Of a stretch of 64,000 bases of DNA, positions 43,326 through 52,476 are shown in pieces. How positions within the stretch are numbered: position 1 is the stretch's first letter; each line of letters opens with the position of its first letter. Origin of the DNA: Halobaculum rubrum (GTDB taxonomy: Archaea; Halobacteriota; Halobacteria; Halobacteriales; Haloferacaceae). The DNA lies in assembly GCF_019880225.1 (NCBI RefSeq), contig NZ_CP082284.1:2294001-2358000 (forward strand), read 5' to 3'. The notes below the pieces were generated by a model. It ran no database searches. It saw nothing but the letters and a program-made list of their open reading frames with translations, and had not been told where the DNA came from. A program made the translations under genes and the position numbers.

Positions 43326-44162
43326 CTACTCCAGGGACAGGCCGGCGTGCCAGCGGTCGACGCCCGCCTCCCGTTTCACCTCGTCCATCCGCGCGAGCAA
43401 CGCGGCGGCGAGGCTGGCGCACTCGGCCGCCCGCGACTCCCCCTCGGTGCGGAACTCCCCGGTGACACGGTTGGCGTACACCGCGCAGACGGCGCCGGCA
43501 CGGAGGCCGTACACGTTCGCGATGGTGAGGATCGAGGCGGCCTCCATCTCGATGTTCTTCACGTTCGCCTCGCGCAGTTCGTCGACGAGCGCGTCGCTGC
43601 CGGCGGCCTCGAACCCCTCGAACCCGGAGCGGCCCTGCCCGGCGTAGAAGGAGTCGGCCGACATGGTGATCCCCACGTGGTAGTCGTATCCGAGGCGATC
43701 GGCGGCGGCGACGAGCGCGGAGACGACCTCGTGGTCGGCGGCGGCGGGGTAGTCCTCGCGGACGTACTCCTTGCTCGTTCCCTCCTGGCGGACCGCGCCG
43801 GACGTGATCACCAGGTCGCCAACCTCCATTCCCTCCTGGATGGCGCCGCAGGAGCCGACGCGGATGAACGTGTCGGCGCCGACGCGAGCCAACTCCTCGA
43901 CGGCGATCGCCGCCGAGGGGGAGCCGATCCCGGTGGAGGTGACCGAGAGGGACTCGCCGTCGTAGGCTCCGGTGGCCGTGCGGTACTCCCGGTGGGAGGC
44001 CTTCTCGTCGTAGTCGTCCCACAGCGCTGTTACCTTGTCGACACGCCCGGGGTTGCCCGGGAGGAGGACCGTCTCGGCCACGTCGTCGGGACCCACCTCG
44101 ATGTGGTACTGAACCTCCGCGTTCGGGTCCTCGCTGTCGTCGCTGGGGTCGCGATCGCTCAT
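43326..44162 (-). CDS. udp: Uridine phosphorylase-like nucleoside phosphorylase
   Basis: A 278-residue phosphorylase of the PNP/UDP family that splits nucleosides with phosphate to base and ribose 1-phosphate. It shows the phosphate-binding VLLPGNPGRVDKV, GIGSPSAAIAVEEL, RVGSCGAIQEGMEVGD, and the ribose/base-site NIEMEAASILTIA. An acidic N-terminus (SDRDPSDDSEDPN) precedes the fold. Uridine is the likely substrate, by family resemblance; purine nucleosides are possible. Haloarchaea use such enzymes in nucleoside salvage. The start at 44162 is the first ATG giving the acidic start; it is divergent from a serine hydrolase gene. Confidence 0.85.
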   Translation of the reverse strand: MSDRDPSDDSEDPNAEVQYHIEVGPDDVAETVLLPGNPGRVDKVTALWDDYDEKASHREYRTATGAYDGESLSVTSTGIGSPSAAIAVEELARVGADTFIRVGSCGAIQEGMEVGDLVITSGAVRQEGTSKEYVREDYPAAADHEVVSALVAAADRLGYDYHVGITMSADSFYAGQGRSGFEGFEAAGSDALVDELREANVKNIEMEAASILTIANVYGLRAGAVCAVYANRVTGEFRTEGESRAAECASLAAALLARMDEVKREAGVDRWHAGLSLE

Positions 44163-44313
44163 GTCCCCGCACTTCTTCGAGCGCCCTTGTAAGTCCGCCC
44201 GTTTCTCCGGTTCCGTCAGTCGGTTCGCGTGGCGACTCCCCCTGCCGGATCCGGTCCCCGGCGTCGCCCGCCGGCTCCCGTCGGTTTTTGTCCCGCGGGC
44301 GGAACCGAGGCGC

Positions 44314-45456
44314 ATGGAGTTCCCCGACGCCGGCGACGACGGCTTCGACGCCGCCGACCCGGAGGCGGTCGGCCTCGACGCCGACGCCGTCCGCGACGCC
44401 GTCGAGTTCCACCTGACGACCGGTACGCCGCCCGAACAGGTCGCGTACGACTTCTCGAACCAGGAGCCGTGGGACGAGTCCGAGGGGGAGTTGGGGGACA
44501 CGCTCGGGCCGATGCCCGACCGCCGCGGCGGACCCGCGGGACTGATCCTGAAGGAGGGCCGGCTCGTCGCCGAGTGGGGTGACACCCGCCGCGTCGACCA
44601 CTCCTTTTCGGTCGCGAAATCGTTCCTCTCGATCGTCGCGGGCGCCGCGTGGGACCGCGGGCTGTTCGAACTGGACGAGCGCGTGGCCGACAGCGAGGGC
44701 CACGGTCCCGATTCGGGGTTCGGTTCGGCGCAGAACGCGCCGATCACCTGGCGCCACCTCCTGCAGCAGACCAGCGAGTGGGAGGGCACGCTGTTCGATC
44801 GCCCGGACAGCATCGACCGCAACCGCGGCGTCGGCAAGACCGGCGGTCCGGGCAAGGGCGAGCACCGCGACCTGGAGGATCCGGGCACCCACTGGGAGTA
44901 CAACGACGTGCGGATCAACCGCCTCGCGCTGTCGCTGCTGCGCCTGTGGGCGAAGCCGCTCCCGCGCGTGCTCGCCCACGAGGTGCTGGATCCGGCCGGC
45001 GCGACCCGGACGTGGGAGTGGCACGGCTACCACAACTCCGACGTGCAGATCGAGGGACGAACGATGCAGTCTGTCTCCGGCGGCGGCCACTGGGGCGGCG
45101 GCTTCTGGGGCTCGGTGCGCGACCTCGCGCGGGCGGGTCACCTCCTGTTGAATCGAGGTCGGTGGGGGGATCAGCGACTGCTCTCCGAGGAGTGGGTCGA
45201 ACACGCGACCGACCCCTGCGAGATGAACCCGAACTACGGCTTCCTGCTGTGGCTCAACACGGATCGAACGCTGTGGCCGTCGGCACCCGAGTCCGCGTAC
45301 GCGATGCTCGGTCACGGACAGAACGTCGTCTGGGTCGACCCTGAGCACGACCTCGTGGTCGTCCTTCGGTGGCTCGCGCTATCGGACGACCGCGCCGGGC
45401 GCGAGGACCTCCCCAATCAGGACCGCTTCCTCCGGCGACTGCTCGCTGGTGTCTGA
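44314..45456 (+). CDS. Serine hydrolase (class C beta-lactamase-like)
   Basis: A 380-residue penicillin-binding-like hydrolase. The SxxK motif is FSVAK with Ser99 and Lys102, the Tyr motif is YND at 196-198, and the late GGGHWGGGFWGS/HGQNVVWVDP region corresponds to the third box. There is no signal peptide, so it is a cytosolic esterase or peptidase rather than a cell-wall enzyme. Archaea of this class lack peptidoglycan. The start at 44314 gives the acidic MEFPDAGDDGFD. Confidence 0.85.
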   Translation: MEFPDAGDDGFDAADPEAVGLDADAVRDAVEFHLTTGTPPEQVAYDFSNQEPWDESEGELGDTLGPMPDRRGGPAGLILKEGRLVAEWGDTRRVDHSFSVAKSFLSIVAGAAWDRGLFELDERVADSEGHGPDSGFGSAQNAPITWRHLLQQTSEWEGTLFDRPDSIDRNRGVGKTGGPGKGEHRDLEDPGTHWEYNDVRINRLALSLLRLWAKPLPRVLAHEVLDPAGATRTWEWHGYHNSDVQIEGRTMQSVSGGGHWGGGFWGSVRDLARAGHLLLNRGRWGDQRLLSEEWVEHATDPCEMNPNYGFLLWLNTDRTLWPSAPESAYAMLGHGQNVVWVDPEHDLVVVLRWLALSDDRAGREDLPNQDRFLRRLLAGV

Positions 45457-45547
45457 CACGCCAGGCGCCGCGACGGCGGGGACTGATCGACTCCCCGAGG
45501 TCGTCGCGGACGGCAGGTACATACTTCTCGCGACCGTGATCCTGGCT

Positions 45548-46081
45548 ATGACAGAGACTGCGACGTTCGGCGGCGGCTGCTTCTGGTGTATCGAGGCGGC
45601 GTTCGAGGAGATCGACGGCGTCGAGGACGTCACGTCCGGCTACGCCGGCGGGCACGCGGAGGACCCGTCGTACCGCGAGGTGTGCTCGGGCTCGACGGGA
45701 CACGCGGAGGTCGTCCAGGTGACGTACGATCCGAGCGTCATCACCTACGAGGACCTGTTGGAGGTGTTCTTCACCGTCCACGACCCGACGCAGTTGAACC
45801 GGCAGGGACCGGACGTCGGGACCCAGTACCGGTCGATCGTGCTGTCTCACGACGACGACCAGCACGAGACCGCGGCGTCATACATCGAGGCGCTCGACGA
45901 GGAGGGCGGATACGAGGACGACGTGGTCACCGAACTGGAGCCGCTGGAGACGTTCTACCGCGCCGAGGAGAAACACCAGGACTACTTCGCGAAGAACCCC
46001 AACGACGCCTACTGCTCGATGCACGCCCAGCCCAAGATCGACAAGGTTCGCGAGACGTTCGCCGAGAAGATCGACGCGTAA
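45548..46081 (+). CDS. msrA: Peptide-methionine (S)-S-oxide reductase MsrA
   Basis: A 177-residue repair enzyme that reduces methionine-S-sulfoxide in proteins. The MsrA motif GGCFWCIEA carries the catalytic Cys11 (Cys14 next), and ITYEDLLEVFFTVHDPTQLN, QGPDVGTQYRSIV and EKHQDYFAKNP are all family blocks. The late Cys in NDAYCSMHAQP is likely the resolving residue. ATG 45548 gives the exact family start; a longer frame is not supported. It lies 91 bases after the hydrolase gene on the same strand. Confidence 0.95.
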   Translation: MTETATFGGGCFWCIEAAFEEIDGVEDVTSGYAGGHAEDPSYREVCSGSTGHAEVVQVTYDPSVITYEDLLEVFFTVHDPTQLNRQGPDVGTQYRSIVLSHDDDQHETAASYIEALDEEGGYEDDVVTELEPLETFYRAEEKHQDYFAKNPNDAYCSMHAQPKIDKVRETFAEKIDA

Positions 46082-46128
46082 GCCGCCGGGGACGACCGCG
46101 GGTCCGATCGCGGAGGCGTCGCCCACGC

Positions 46129-46482
46129 CTACGATCGGTTCGGCTCGACGCCCTCGAAGTACCGGTCGTAGTGGGCCGCACAACCGGGATTGAACGGGGC
46201 GTCACACGCCGGGCAGGCGAACTCGGCGTCGAGATACTCCTCGACCGACAGCGTCGACCCGCAGGCGCCACACAGCACCGCGGGCTCGCCGAACCGGTCG
46301 CGCGGCCACGGCTCGGGGTCGTGGTCCGCGACCGCGTCGTGACACTCGGCGCACGGAAAGAACCGCTCGCAACAGCCGAACCGTAAGGCGATCACGTCGG
46401 TCGGTCCGTCGTAGTGGACGCACCGAGTCTCCGGCCCGACGTCGACGCCGCGGACGGTCGTGCCATGGATGGCCTGTCGCAC
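46129..46482 (-). CDS. CHY-type zinc-finger protein
   Basis: A ~117-residue protein with Cys/His pairs characteristic of CHY zinc fingers: ETRCVHYDG, LRFGCCERFFPCAECHD, AVLCGACGSTL and FACPACDAPFNPGCAAHY. It probably binds three zinc ions. Function in archaea is unknown; eukaryotic relatives act as ubiquitin ligases. The start is uncertain: GTG 46482 is chosen, but a TTG at 46509 extends the frame by nine residues. It converges on msrA. Confidence 0.75.
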   Translation of the reverse strand: MRQAIHGTTVRGVDVGPETRCVHYDGPTDVIALRFGCCERFFPCAECHDAVADHDPEPWPRDRFGEPAVLCGACGSTLSVEEYLDAEFACPACDAPFNPGCAAHYDRYFEGVEPNRS

Positions 46483-47240
46483 GCGGTACGACGGGGGCGG
46501 ACGCGTCAAAATCGTTCCGTCACGGTCGCACCCGCGTCCCGGGTGGTGTCCCCTCGTCAGAGGTGACGCACCCCCAGTCGGGGCGCGTCTCCACGGTTAT
46601 ACGGCACGTTACAATGCCGCTCGCGACACGTTCAACAGTCGCTCGCGGCGGTGCGCCCCCCGCGCCGGCCGCGAGGACCCCCGGCGACCACCCCGCCGGT
46701 TCGGACCCGCCGACGGTCGCGACTGGCCCAGCATGGACACTACGGCAACGGACCCGGACCCTCCGTCCGGTCACCCATTTTTGCGGTGACGACGCCGTGA
46801 CCCGGCCCCGTCGACGCTCGGAACGCACACGGTAGTCCCACCGCAGCGAACACGCCGGCCCCGTGGACGCACCGGAGGCCGCTCCAGATCCCGAGGATAT
46901 ACAGCTGATAACAATAGTCGAGTCGACCGTCGGGTAGACCACTCGCGGACGAGGTTCGTCGCCTCCCTCGACGCGAGTACCGGTCGAGCAGCGCTCGGCA
47001 CCGGTGGAATCACGCGCCCGCCGACGCCGCTCGGACGGCTGCCGAACGCGCCCCCACGCCGACGGTTCGCCATCGCACCGCACTGACCCCGACCGCGCCT
47101 TCGGGCGTAGTCATCCGGTTTCGGCCCCACGGGTGGGCTCGACCCACCCACCCGGTTTTTCGCTCCGCCGGCGCCCGAACTCGACAGCGCCGGCCGAGTC
47201 GTCCGACAGCTTTGTCAGTGGCCCGCCGCCGATCGAATCC
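46483..47240. other. Long non-coding-looking interval
   Basis: These 758 bases hold only basic, Pro/Arg-rich open frames on either strand with no start context, unlike the acidic neighbouring proteins. An AT-richer patch (CTGATAACAATAGTC near 46905) is the only promoter-like feature. No RNA structure, repeat or remnant was recognised. Confidence 0.4.
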
Positions 47241-48551
47241 ATGCCGGAACGAAGGGACCTCCCGCCGTCGCCGCCGGGGATCCCGGTGTTCGGAAACGCC
47301 GTGCAGTTCGTCCGCGACCCGTTCGGGTTCGTCCGCGAGTCGGCCCGGACGACGGGCGACGTGTTCCGGATGCGGTTTCCCGGGGCGGACGTGTACGTCC
47401 TCGCGCACCCCGATCACGTCGAGACGGCGCTGCTGGATCGCGAGTCGTTCGGAAAGCTCGACGACTTCTCGATCGCGTTCGGGGACGCGCTGCTCGCGGT
47501 CGAGGGGGACCGCTGGCGGCGACAGCGCCACGCGATGGAGTCGTTCTTCGACCCGACTCGGATCCGCGAGCACGCCGACACGATGGTCTCGCTTGCGGGC
47601 CGGCGGGCCGAGCGGTGGACGGACGGGTCGACGGTTCGGATCGACACGGAGATGCGGTCGCTCGCGCTCCGGAACCTGTTCGAGGTGGTCCTCGGCTACG
47701 CGCCGACGGCCGACGAGCTCGACGAACTCGCGGAGACGGCGCACGCACTGAACCTGTGGTTCGAGCCGACCTCGTGGGTACTCCCCGCGTGGGTCCCGAC
47801 GCCGGCTCGGCGGTCGTTCCGCCGCGGCGTCGCACGGATGCGCGATCACGCGCGCTCGCTGCTGGCCGAGGGCGGCGACGAACCGGAAGAGGGGAGCCTG
47901 CTCGCCAAATTGGCGACGTTGCGCGACGACCCCGACTCGGGGGTCGACGAGGCCGAAGTGCTCGATCAGGTCGTCGGGATGGTGTTCGCGGGCCACGAGA
48001 CGACGGCGCTGTCGCTGACGTTCGCGCTGCAGCTGCTCGGGGCCAACCCCGCGGTCGCCGAGCGTGTGTTCGACGAACTCGACGAAACGCTCGACGGCCC
48101 GCCGTCCGCGGCGGATCTGGAGGAACTGCCCGTCCTCGACCGCGTGATCCACGAGACGATGCGCCTGTACCCGCCGGTCCACGCGATCCCGCGCGTTACC
48201 GAAGCGCCGGTCACGCTCGACGCGCACACGATCCCCGCCGACGAGACGGTGTTGCTCAGCACGTGGTGTCTGCACCGCGACCCGCGGGAGTACGACGATC
48301 CCGAGACGTTTGCCCCGAGGCGGTGGGCGTCAACGACGCCCCGAGATCGGGGCTACTCGTTCGTCCCGTTCGGCGGTGGCCCGCGGATCTGCATCGGACG
48401 ACACCTCGCGGAGCTGGAGTTGAAGGCGACGCTGGCGGAGGTGTGTCGACGGTATCGGATCGAGGCGACGGGATCGCTCGACGTCTCGCCGCAGATGACC
48501 ACGCAGCCGGACGGGCCGGTGACGATCCGAGTCACCGACCGACGCCGTTGA
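47241..48551 (+). CDS. Cytochrome P450
   Basis: A 436-residue haem monooxygenase. It shows the proline-rich start (PPSPPGIPVFGNAVQFV), the I-helix oxygen motif FAGHETTALSL, the K-helix ETMR, the PERF-like FAPRRW and the haem-binding FVPFGGGPRICIGRHLAE with Cys384. No membrane anchor is seen, so it is soluble and needs a separate ferredoxin system. Substrate unknown; haloarchaeal P450s of this type may act on terpenoids or fatty acids. ATG 47241 directly precedes the family start. Confidence 0.92.
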   Translation: MPERRDLPPSPPGIPVFGNAVQFVRDPFGFVRESARTTGDVFRMRFPGADVYVLAHPDHVETALLDRESFGKLDDFSIAFGDALLAVEGDRWRRQRHAMESFFDPTRIREHADTMVSLAGRRAERWTDGSTVRIDTEMRSLALRNLFEVVLGYAPTADELDELAETAHALNLWFEPTSWVLPAWVPTPARRSFRRGVARMRDHARSLLAEGGDEPEEGSLLAKLATLRDDPDSGVDEAEVLDQVVGMVFAGHETTALSLTFALQLLGANPAVAERVFDELDETLDGPPSAADLEELPVLDRVIHETMRLYPPVHAIPRVTEAPVTLDAHTIPADETVLLSTWCLHRDPREYDDPETFAPRRWASTTPRDRGYSFVPFGGGPRICIGRHLAELELKATLAEVCRRYRIEATGSLDVSPQMTTQPDGPVTIRVTDRRR

Positions 48552-48630
48552 TCGCTATTCCGGGCGGGGCGGGGAGCAGCCCGAGTTCGCCTATCGAGTC
48601 GGCGCTCTCGGCTTCGAACCGCTCCCAGAG

Positions 48631-48656
48631 AGTCGGGGGCGGGATTCGACCCGCGG
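48631..48656 (-). repeat. tRNA 3'-end-like fragment beside tRNA-Thr
   Basis: The stretch 48631-48656 reads almost the same as the 3' half-end of the tRNA-Thr at 48730-48756 (AGTCGGGGGCGGGATTCGAC versus AGCCGGGGGCGGGATTCGAA), with one base missing in the T-loop. No complete cloverleaf can be built. It looks like a leftover attachment site or degraded tRNA copy. Confidence 0.45.
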
Positions 48657-48729
48657 TCGTTCCAATCTGCGTCACTCCCTGATTCGAATCCCTTCCGGCG
48701 GCCGTTCACCTCGCTTCGCTCGGCAGAAC

Positions 48730-48803
48730 AGCCGGGGGCGGGATTCGAACCCGCGAAGTCTCGATTACAAGTCGAGTGCATGCACCGCCCATGCTCCCCC
48801 GGC
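48730..48803 (-). tRNA. tRNA-Thr (anticodon TGT)
   Basis: The minus strand from 48803 folds as a 74-base cloverleaf: acceptor GCCGGGG/CCCCGGC with discriminator T, D-stem GCAT/ATGC, anticodon stem CTCGA/TCGAG with loop CTTGTAA (anticodon TGT, codon ACA, Thr), and T-stem GCGGG/CCCGC with loop TTCGAAT. No intron. It lies between P450 and acetyltransferase genes. CCA is not encoded. Confidence 0.9.
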
Positions 48804-48832
48804 GCGTACTGGGGTGGTACTGTGTCCTCCGG

Positions 48833-49522
48833 TTAATCGGTATCGCTTCGATTCCCCCGAGCGGGCTTCTCGAGCTCGACCCGGTGGGGACGGTACCCGT
48901 GTCGCTCGTAGAACCGTCTCGCGTCCTCGTTGCCGGCCATCGCCTCCAGCGCGATCACGTCGACGCCGGCGTCGGCGAGCGCCGACTCCGCGGCCGCAAG
49001 CAGCCGTGACCCGACGCCGGCGCCGCGGTGTCGCTCGCGAACGAAGAGGTTGTACACGACCCCGCGGGTCACGTCGAGATCGTAGCGACCCGACTCGACG
49101 CCGAACGTCACGAACCCGACGATCGTCGGCGCCTCCGATCCCGACGAACTGCCAGTCGCGTCAGCGGCGTCCGGATCCGTCGCGTCCGAGGTTCCGGGCT
49201 TGGAGTCCGTGTCGTTCGGATCCGGAGCCCGAGCGACGACGAGCCCGTCGGTGACGACCGCGCGCGCGGCTGCGTCGGCCGCGTCGGGGCGGTTCTCCGC
49301 CGCGACGAGGTGTGTGCCGTACGACCGCTGCCCGTCCGCGAGGGCAACCCAGAGGTCGGCTACCGCATCGACGTCGTCCATCGTCCCGCGTTCGATCGTG
49401 ACGCCGTCGTCTTCACACTCGCCGAGGGCGTTCTCGCCGGGTCCGCTCCCGCCCGGTCCGGTTCCTCCGCCGTCGAACCGAAGGCGGTCCCGGGCATCGG
49501 CGTCCGAGGGATCGGCAGGCAT
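48833..49522 (-). CDS. GNAT-family N-acetyltransferase
   Basis: A 229-residue protein. The GNAT core has ERGTMDDVDAVADLWVAL, VVYNLFVRERHRGAGVGSRL with the acetyl-CoA pyrophosphate loop (R-x-x-G-x-G), and ALEAMAGNEDARRFYERHGY at the end. A Ser/Asp-rich insert (about 103-130) and acidic N-terminal tail are unusual and probably unfolded. The substrate is unknown. The start at 49522 is one of several possible; the core begins at ~40. Confidence 0.78.
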   Translation of the reverse strand: MPADPSDADARDRLRFDGGGTGPGGSGPGENALGECEDDGVTIERGTMDDVDAVADLWVALADGQRSYGTHLVAAENRPDAADAAARAVVTDGLVVARAPDPNDTDSKPGTSDATDPDAADATGSSSGSEAPTIVGFVTFGVESGRYDLDVTRGVVYNLFVRERHRGAGVGSRLLAAAESALADAGVDVIALEAMAGNEDARRFYERHGYRPHRVELEKPARGNRSDTD

Positions 49523-49660
49523 CCGATCGATCGGGACGGTCGCGTCGGGCTTGGCCCTTGTGCCCGTCCGTCGTTCATGTCGACTCGACGACGCTGAGAT
49601 GCGGGTGAGAGAATGGTTAAGTGGGTCGGGCTACCTCTCGATTCGTGAGAAGGAATATCA

Positions 49661-50758
49661 ATGGGCATTAGCGAAACGTACTCACGCGGCAGGGACCTCG
49701 TCACCTCTCGACCGTCGGTCCTCCTCGTCGTCGGCATCGTCGCGCTTCTGGCGCTGGATCTCGTCCGTCAGATCGCGGCGCCCGGGGGCCTTTCGATCGC
49801 TCAGCTCGCCGGGTTCCTGTGGGACGGGCTCGTGGTCGGGCTTTCGATCGGGCTGGCGGGCGTCGGGCTCTCGATGACGTACAGTATTCTGAACTTCGCG
49901 AACTTCGGCCACGGCGACTACGTCACCTCCGGTGCGTTCTCCGGCTGGGCGGTGACGTGGCTGTTCGCCGGCGCCGGACAGTTCGACGTCACGACGCTGC
50001 TGTTCATCGGGTCCGTCTCGACGAGGGACCTGGGCGTGTCGGCGTTCGCGACGCCGCTCGCGATCGTCGCGGGGCTGCTCGTCGCGGCGATCGCCACGAT
50101 CGTGCTCTCGCTCGTTATCGATCGGCTGGTGTACAAGCCGATGCGCGACGAGGGCGGGATCTCGCTGCTCATCGCGTCGATCGGCGTCGCGCTGGCGCTG
50201 CGATACACGATCTACATCGTCTTCGGGCAGCGCACGCGCGGGCTCACCGACGCGCAGTCGGTGCCCGACATCGCGATCGCCGGCGGGTTCGAGGTGGGCG
50301 GACACCAGCTCGCGCTCGTCGTCATCGCGGCCGGGCTGATGCTCGGCGTCCACCTCCTCCTCCAGACCACGAAGCTCGGGAAGGCGATGCGCGCGATGGC
50401 CGACAACGAGGACCTCGCACGCGTCACCGGGATCCCGACCGAGCGGGTCGTTCGGTTCACGTGGATCATCGGGGGTGGCCTGGCGGGCGCCGGCGGCTAC
50501 CTCATCGCGCTCGAGCGCGGGGCGATGAACTTCCAGTTCGGCTGGGTGCTCCTCCTGTTGATCTTCGCTGCGGTGATACTCGGCGGTATCGGCTCCATCT
50601 ACGGCGCCATGTTCGGCGGCATCACGATCGGCATCGCACAGAGCATCTCGCTCGTGTGGCTCCCCAGCGAGTTCTCGACGGTTGCCGCCTTCGGCGTCAT
50701 GATCTTCGTGCTGCTGTTCAAGCCCGACGGCCTCTTCTCGGGGGTGACAACGGCGTGA
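49661..50758 (+). CDS. livH: Branched-chain amino acid ABC transporter permease LivH
   Basis: A 365-residue membrane permease with about eight helices. Family blocks are GLSMTYSILNFANFGHGDYVT near the N-terminus, VIDRLVYKPMRDEGGISLLI, the EAA-like cytosolic loop TKLGKAMRAMADNEDLARVTGIP for the ATPase contact, and GAMFGGITIGIAQSI near the end. It forms a heterodimer with LivM. It is the first gene of a four-gene operon whose neighbours overlap by 1-4 bases. A substrate-binding protein is not next to it. Confidence 0.9.
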   Translation: MGISETYSRGRDLVTSRPSVLLVVGIVALLALDLVRQIAAPGGLSIAQLAGFLWDGLVVGLSIGLAGVGLSMTYSILNFANFGHGDYVTSGAFSGWAVTWLFAGAGQFDVTTLLFIGSVSTRDLGVSAFATPLAIVAGLLVAAIATIVLSLVIDRLVYKPMRDEGGISLLIASIGVALALRYTIYIVFGQRTRGLTDAQSVPDIAIAGGFEVGGHQLALVVIAAGLMLGVHLLLQTTKLGKAMRAMADNEDLARVTGIPTERVVRFTWIIGGGLAGAGGYLIALERGAMNFQFGWVLLLLIFAAVILGGIGSIYGAMFGGITIGIAQSISLVWLPSEFSTVAAFGVMIFVLLFKPDGLFSGVTTA

Positions 50759-52476
50759 GTTCTCCGACCGAATCCGTCGACTCGACCGGGGACGCAGCCG
50801 GCAGCGACGCCGGTGACGACGCCGATCGGGATATTCCCGGGTGGACCCCCTATCGCGGGTGGTTCCGGGATCGATGGAGCGACGGCGGCGCCACCGCGTG
50901 GGCGACCGCGCTGGGTCACCTGCTGGTCGGCGGCGTGCTGTTCGCGCTCGTAGCGGGCTTCGATCTCGGCACGCTCCCGATCGGCGGGAGCCTCGTCTGG
51001 TTCGTCTATCTCTCGATCACCGTCGCGGTGCTGTACGCCGCCACGGCGCCGCCCGCGGAGCCGTACGTCGCGTGGCTCGAGGACCGCTGGATGGAGTCCG
51101 ACGCGGACAAACTGCTCATCGTCCTCGGACACGTCGTCGTCGTCTTCTTCGTGTTCGCGGTCGCGCTCGGACTCCCGTTCAACGGGTTCATGGGCGCGCT
51201 CGGGTCGGTGCTGTTCTTTACCGCCGTGTACGCGATGATGGTGCTCGCGCTCAACCTCCACTGGGGGTACGCCGGGGTGTTCAACATCGGTATTGCCGGG
51301 TTCATGGCCATCGGCGTGTACGTGATGGCGATCCTGTCGTCACCCACCGAAGCCGGCGCGGCGTCGGTGCCCGGGCTGGGACTGCCGCTCCCGATCGGCA
51401 TCCTCGGGGGCGTACTCGCCGCCGCCTTCGTCGGGCTGGTCGCGGCGCTGCCGGCGCTCCGGCTGCGGGCGGACTACTTCGCCATCGTCACCGTCGCGCT
51501 CTCGGAGATCATCCGGCTCACGCTTAACTCACGGACGCTGCAGGAGTTCACGATCGCGGGCGTCACGACGGGTACCGGCGGTGCGACCGGCATCACGATG
51601 CCGGGTAACCCGGTCAGGCTCCTCTTTTATGAGGGATTCGGCGCCGGCGCCGAACCCGCGCTGCTGGGGTCGGTCCTGTTCCCGCTGTTTCGCGACCTCC
51701 GGATCGAGCTGATCCCGCCGGGGTCGTCGTGGCTCGGGATCGTCTCGCTGCCGGCGTTTACGCTCGATCTCGCCGTCGAGCCGCCCGTTATCAGCAACTG
51801 GGCGTACGTGGTCGTGCTCTCGGCGTTCGTGGCGCTGTTCTACGTGCTGCTCGTCCGCACGGGGAACTCCCCGTTCGGTCGCGTGCTGAAGGCGATCCGC
51901 GAGGACGAGGTCGTCGCCAAGTCGCTCGGCAAGGACACGAACCGCTTCAAGATCGTCGCGTTCATGTTCGGCTGCGGGCTGATGGGGCTGGGCGGTATCC
52001 TCTGGCAGGGGAGCCAAGGGTTCGCCAACCCCGGCGCGTTCCGGCCCATCATCACGTTCTACATCTGGGTCGCGCTGATCATCGGCGGCGCCGGCTCCAA
52101 CACCGGGAGCGTCCTCGGCGGCGCGCTGTTCGCGGGCGCCCTCTGGGAGGGCCCGGTGTACGTTCGGCGGGTCGTCACCAACTTCGTCGAGTTCGGCGAC
52201 ACGCCGAGCACGTTCCCGGGGGCGGTCGCGCCGTTCGTCGAGGGAGAGGTGCTCCCGTTCCTCGCGTTCATGCTCGACAACGTCTCGGCGCTTCGATTCA
52301 TCCTGGTCGGCGTCATCCTCGTGATGCTCATGCAGCGACGCCCCGAGGGGCTGCTCGGCCACCGCAAGGAGGAGGCCGCGGCGATCCCGCTGACTCGTCC
52401 AGGCGGCACGTCCGCCGGCGGCGACGCGGTCGCGGACGGCGGGCGTGACGCCGACGACGACGGAGGTGCACGATGA
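50755..52476 (+). CDS. livM: Branched-chain amino acid ABC transporter permease LivM
   Basis: A 573-residue permease with an acidic N-terminal tail and two extra N-terminal helices (about 45-115) before the LivM core. In the core are LNLHWGYAGVFNIGIAGFMA, ALRLRADYFAIVTVALSEI and the cytosolic loop SPFGRVLKAIREDEVVAKSL that contacts the ATPases. A long C-terminal region ends in an acidic tail. GTG 50755 overlaps the livH stop (GTGA). The extra helices make it longer than bacterial LivM (~320-425). Confidence 0.88.
   Translation: MSSPTESVDSTGDAAGSDAGDDADRDIPGWTPYRGWFRDRWSDGGATAWATALGHLLVGGVLFALVAGFDLGTLPIGGSLVWFVYLSITVAVLYAATAPPAEPYVAWLEDRWMESDADKLLIVLGHVVVVFFVFAVALGLPFNGFMGALGSVLFFTAVYAMMVLALNLHWGYAGVFNIGIAGFMAIGVYVMAILSSPTEAGAASVPGLGLPLPIGILGGVLAAAFVGLVAALPALRLRADYFAIVTVALSEIIRLTLNSRTLQEFTIAGVTTGTGGATGITMPGNPVRLLFYEGFGAGAEPALLGSVLFPLFRDLRIELIPPGSSWLGIVSLPAFTLDLAVEPPVISNWAYVVVLSAFVALFYVLLVRTGNSPFGRVLKAIREDEVVAKSLGKDTNRFKIVAFMFGCGLMGLGGILWQGSQGFANPGAFRPIITFYIWVALIIGGAGSNTGSVLGGALFAGALWEGPVYVRRVVTNFVEFGDTPSTFPGAVAPFVEGEVLPFLAFMLDNVSALRFILVGVILVMLMQRRPEGLLGHRKEEAAAIPLTRPGGTSAGGDAVADGGRDADDDGGAR

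Noticed and set aside
46520-47083. Minus-strand open frames in the 46.5-47.2 kb interval
   Set aside because: Basic, Arg/Pro/Gly-rich composition unlike haloarchaeal proteins, no domain and no promoter context.
48678-48700. Second tRNA suggested by GATTCGAATC
   Set aside because: No acceptor or anticodon stem can be formed around it; the motif is a bare palindrome.
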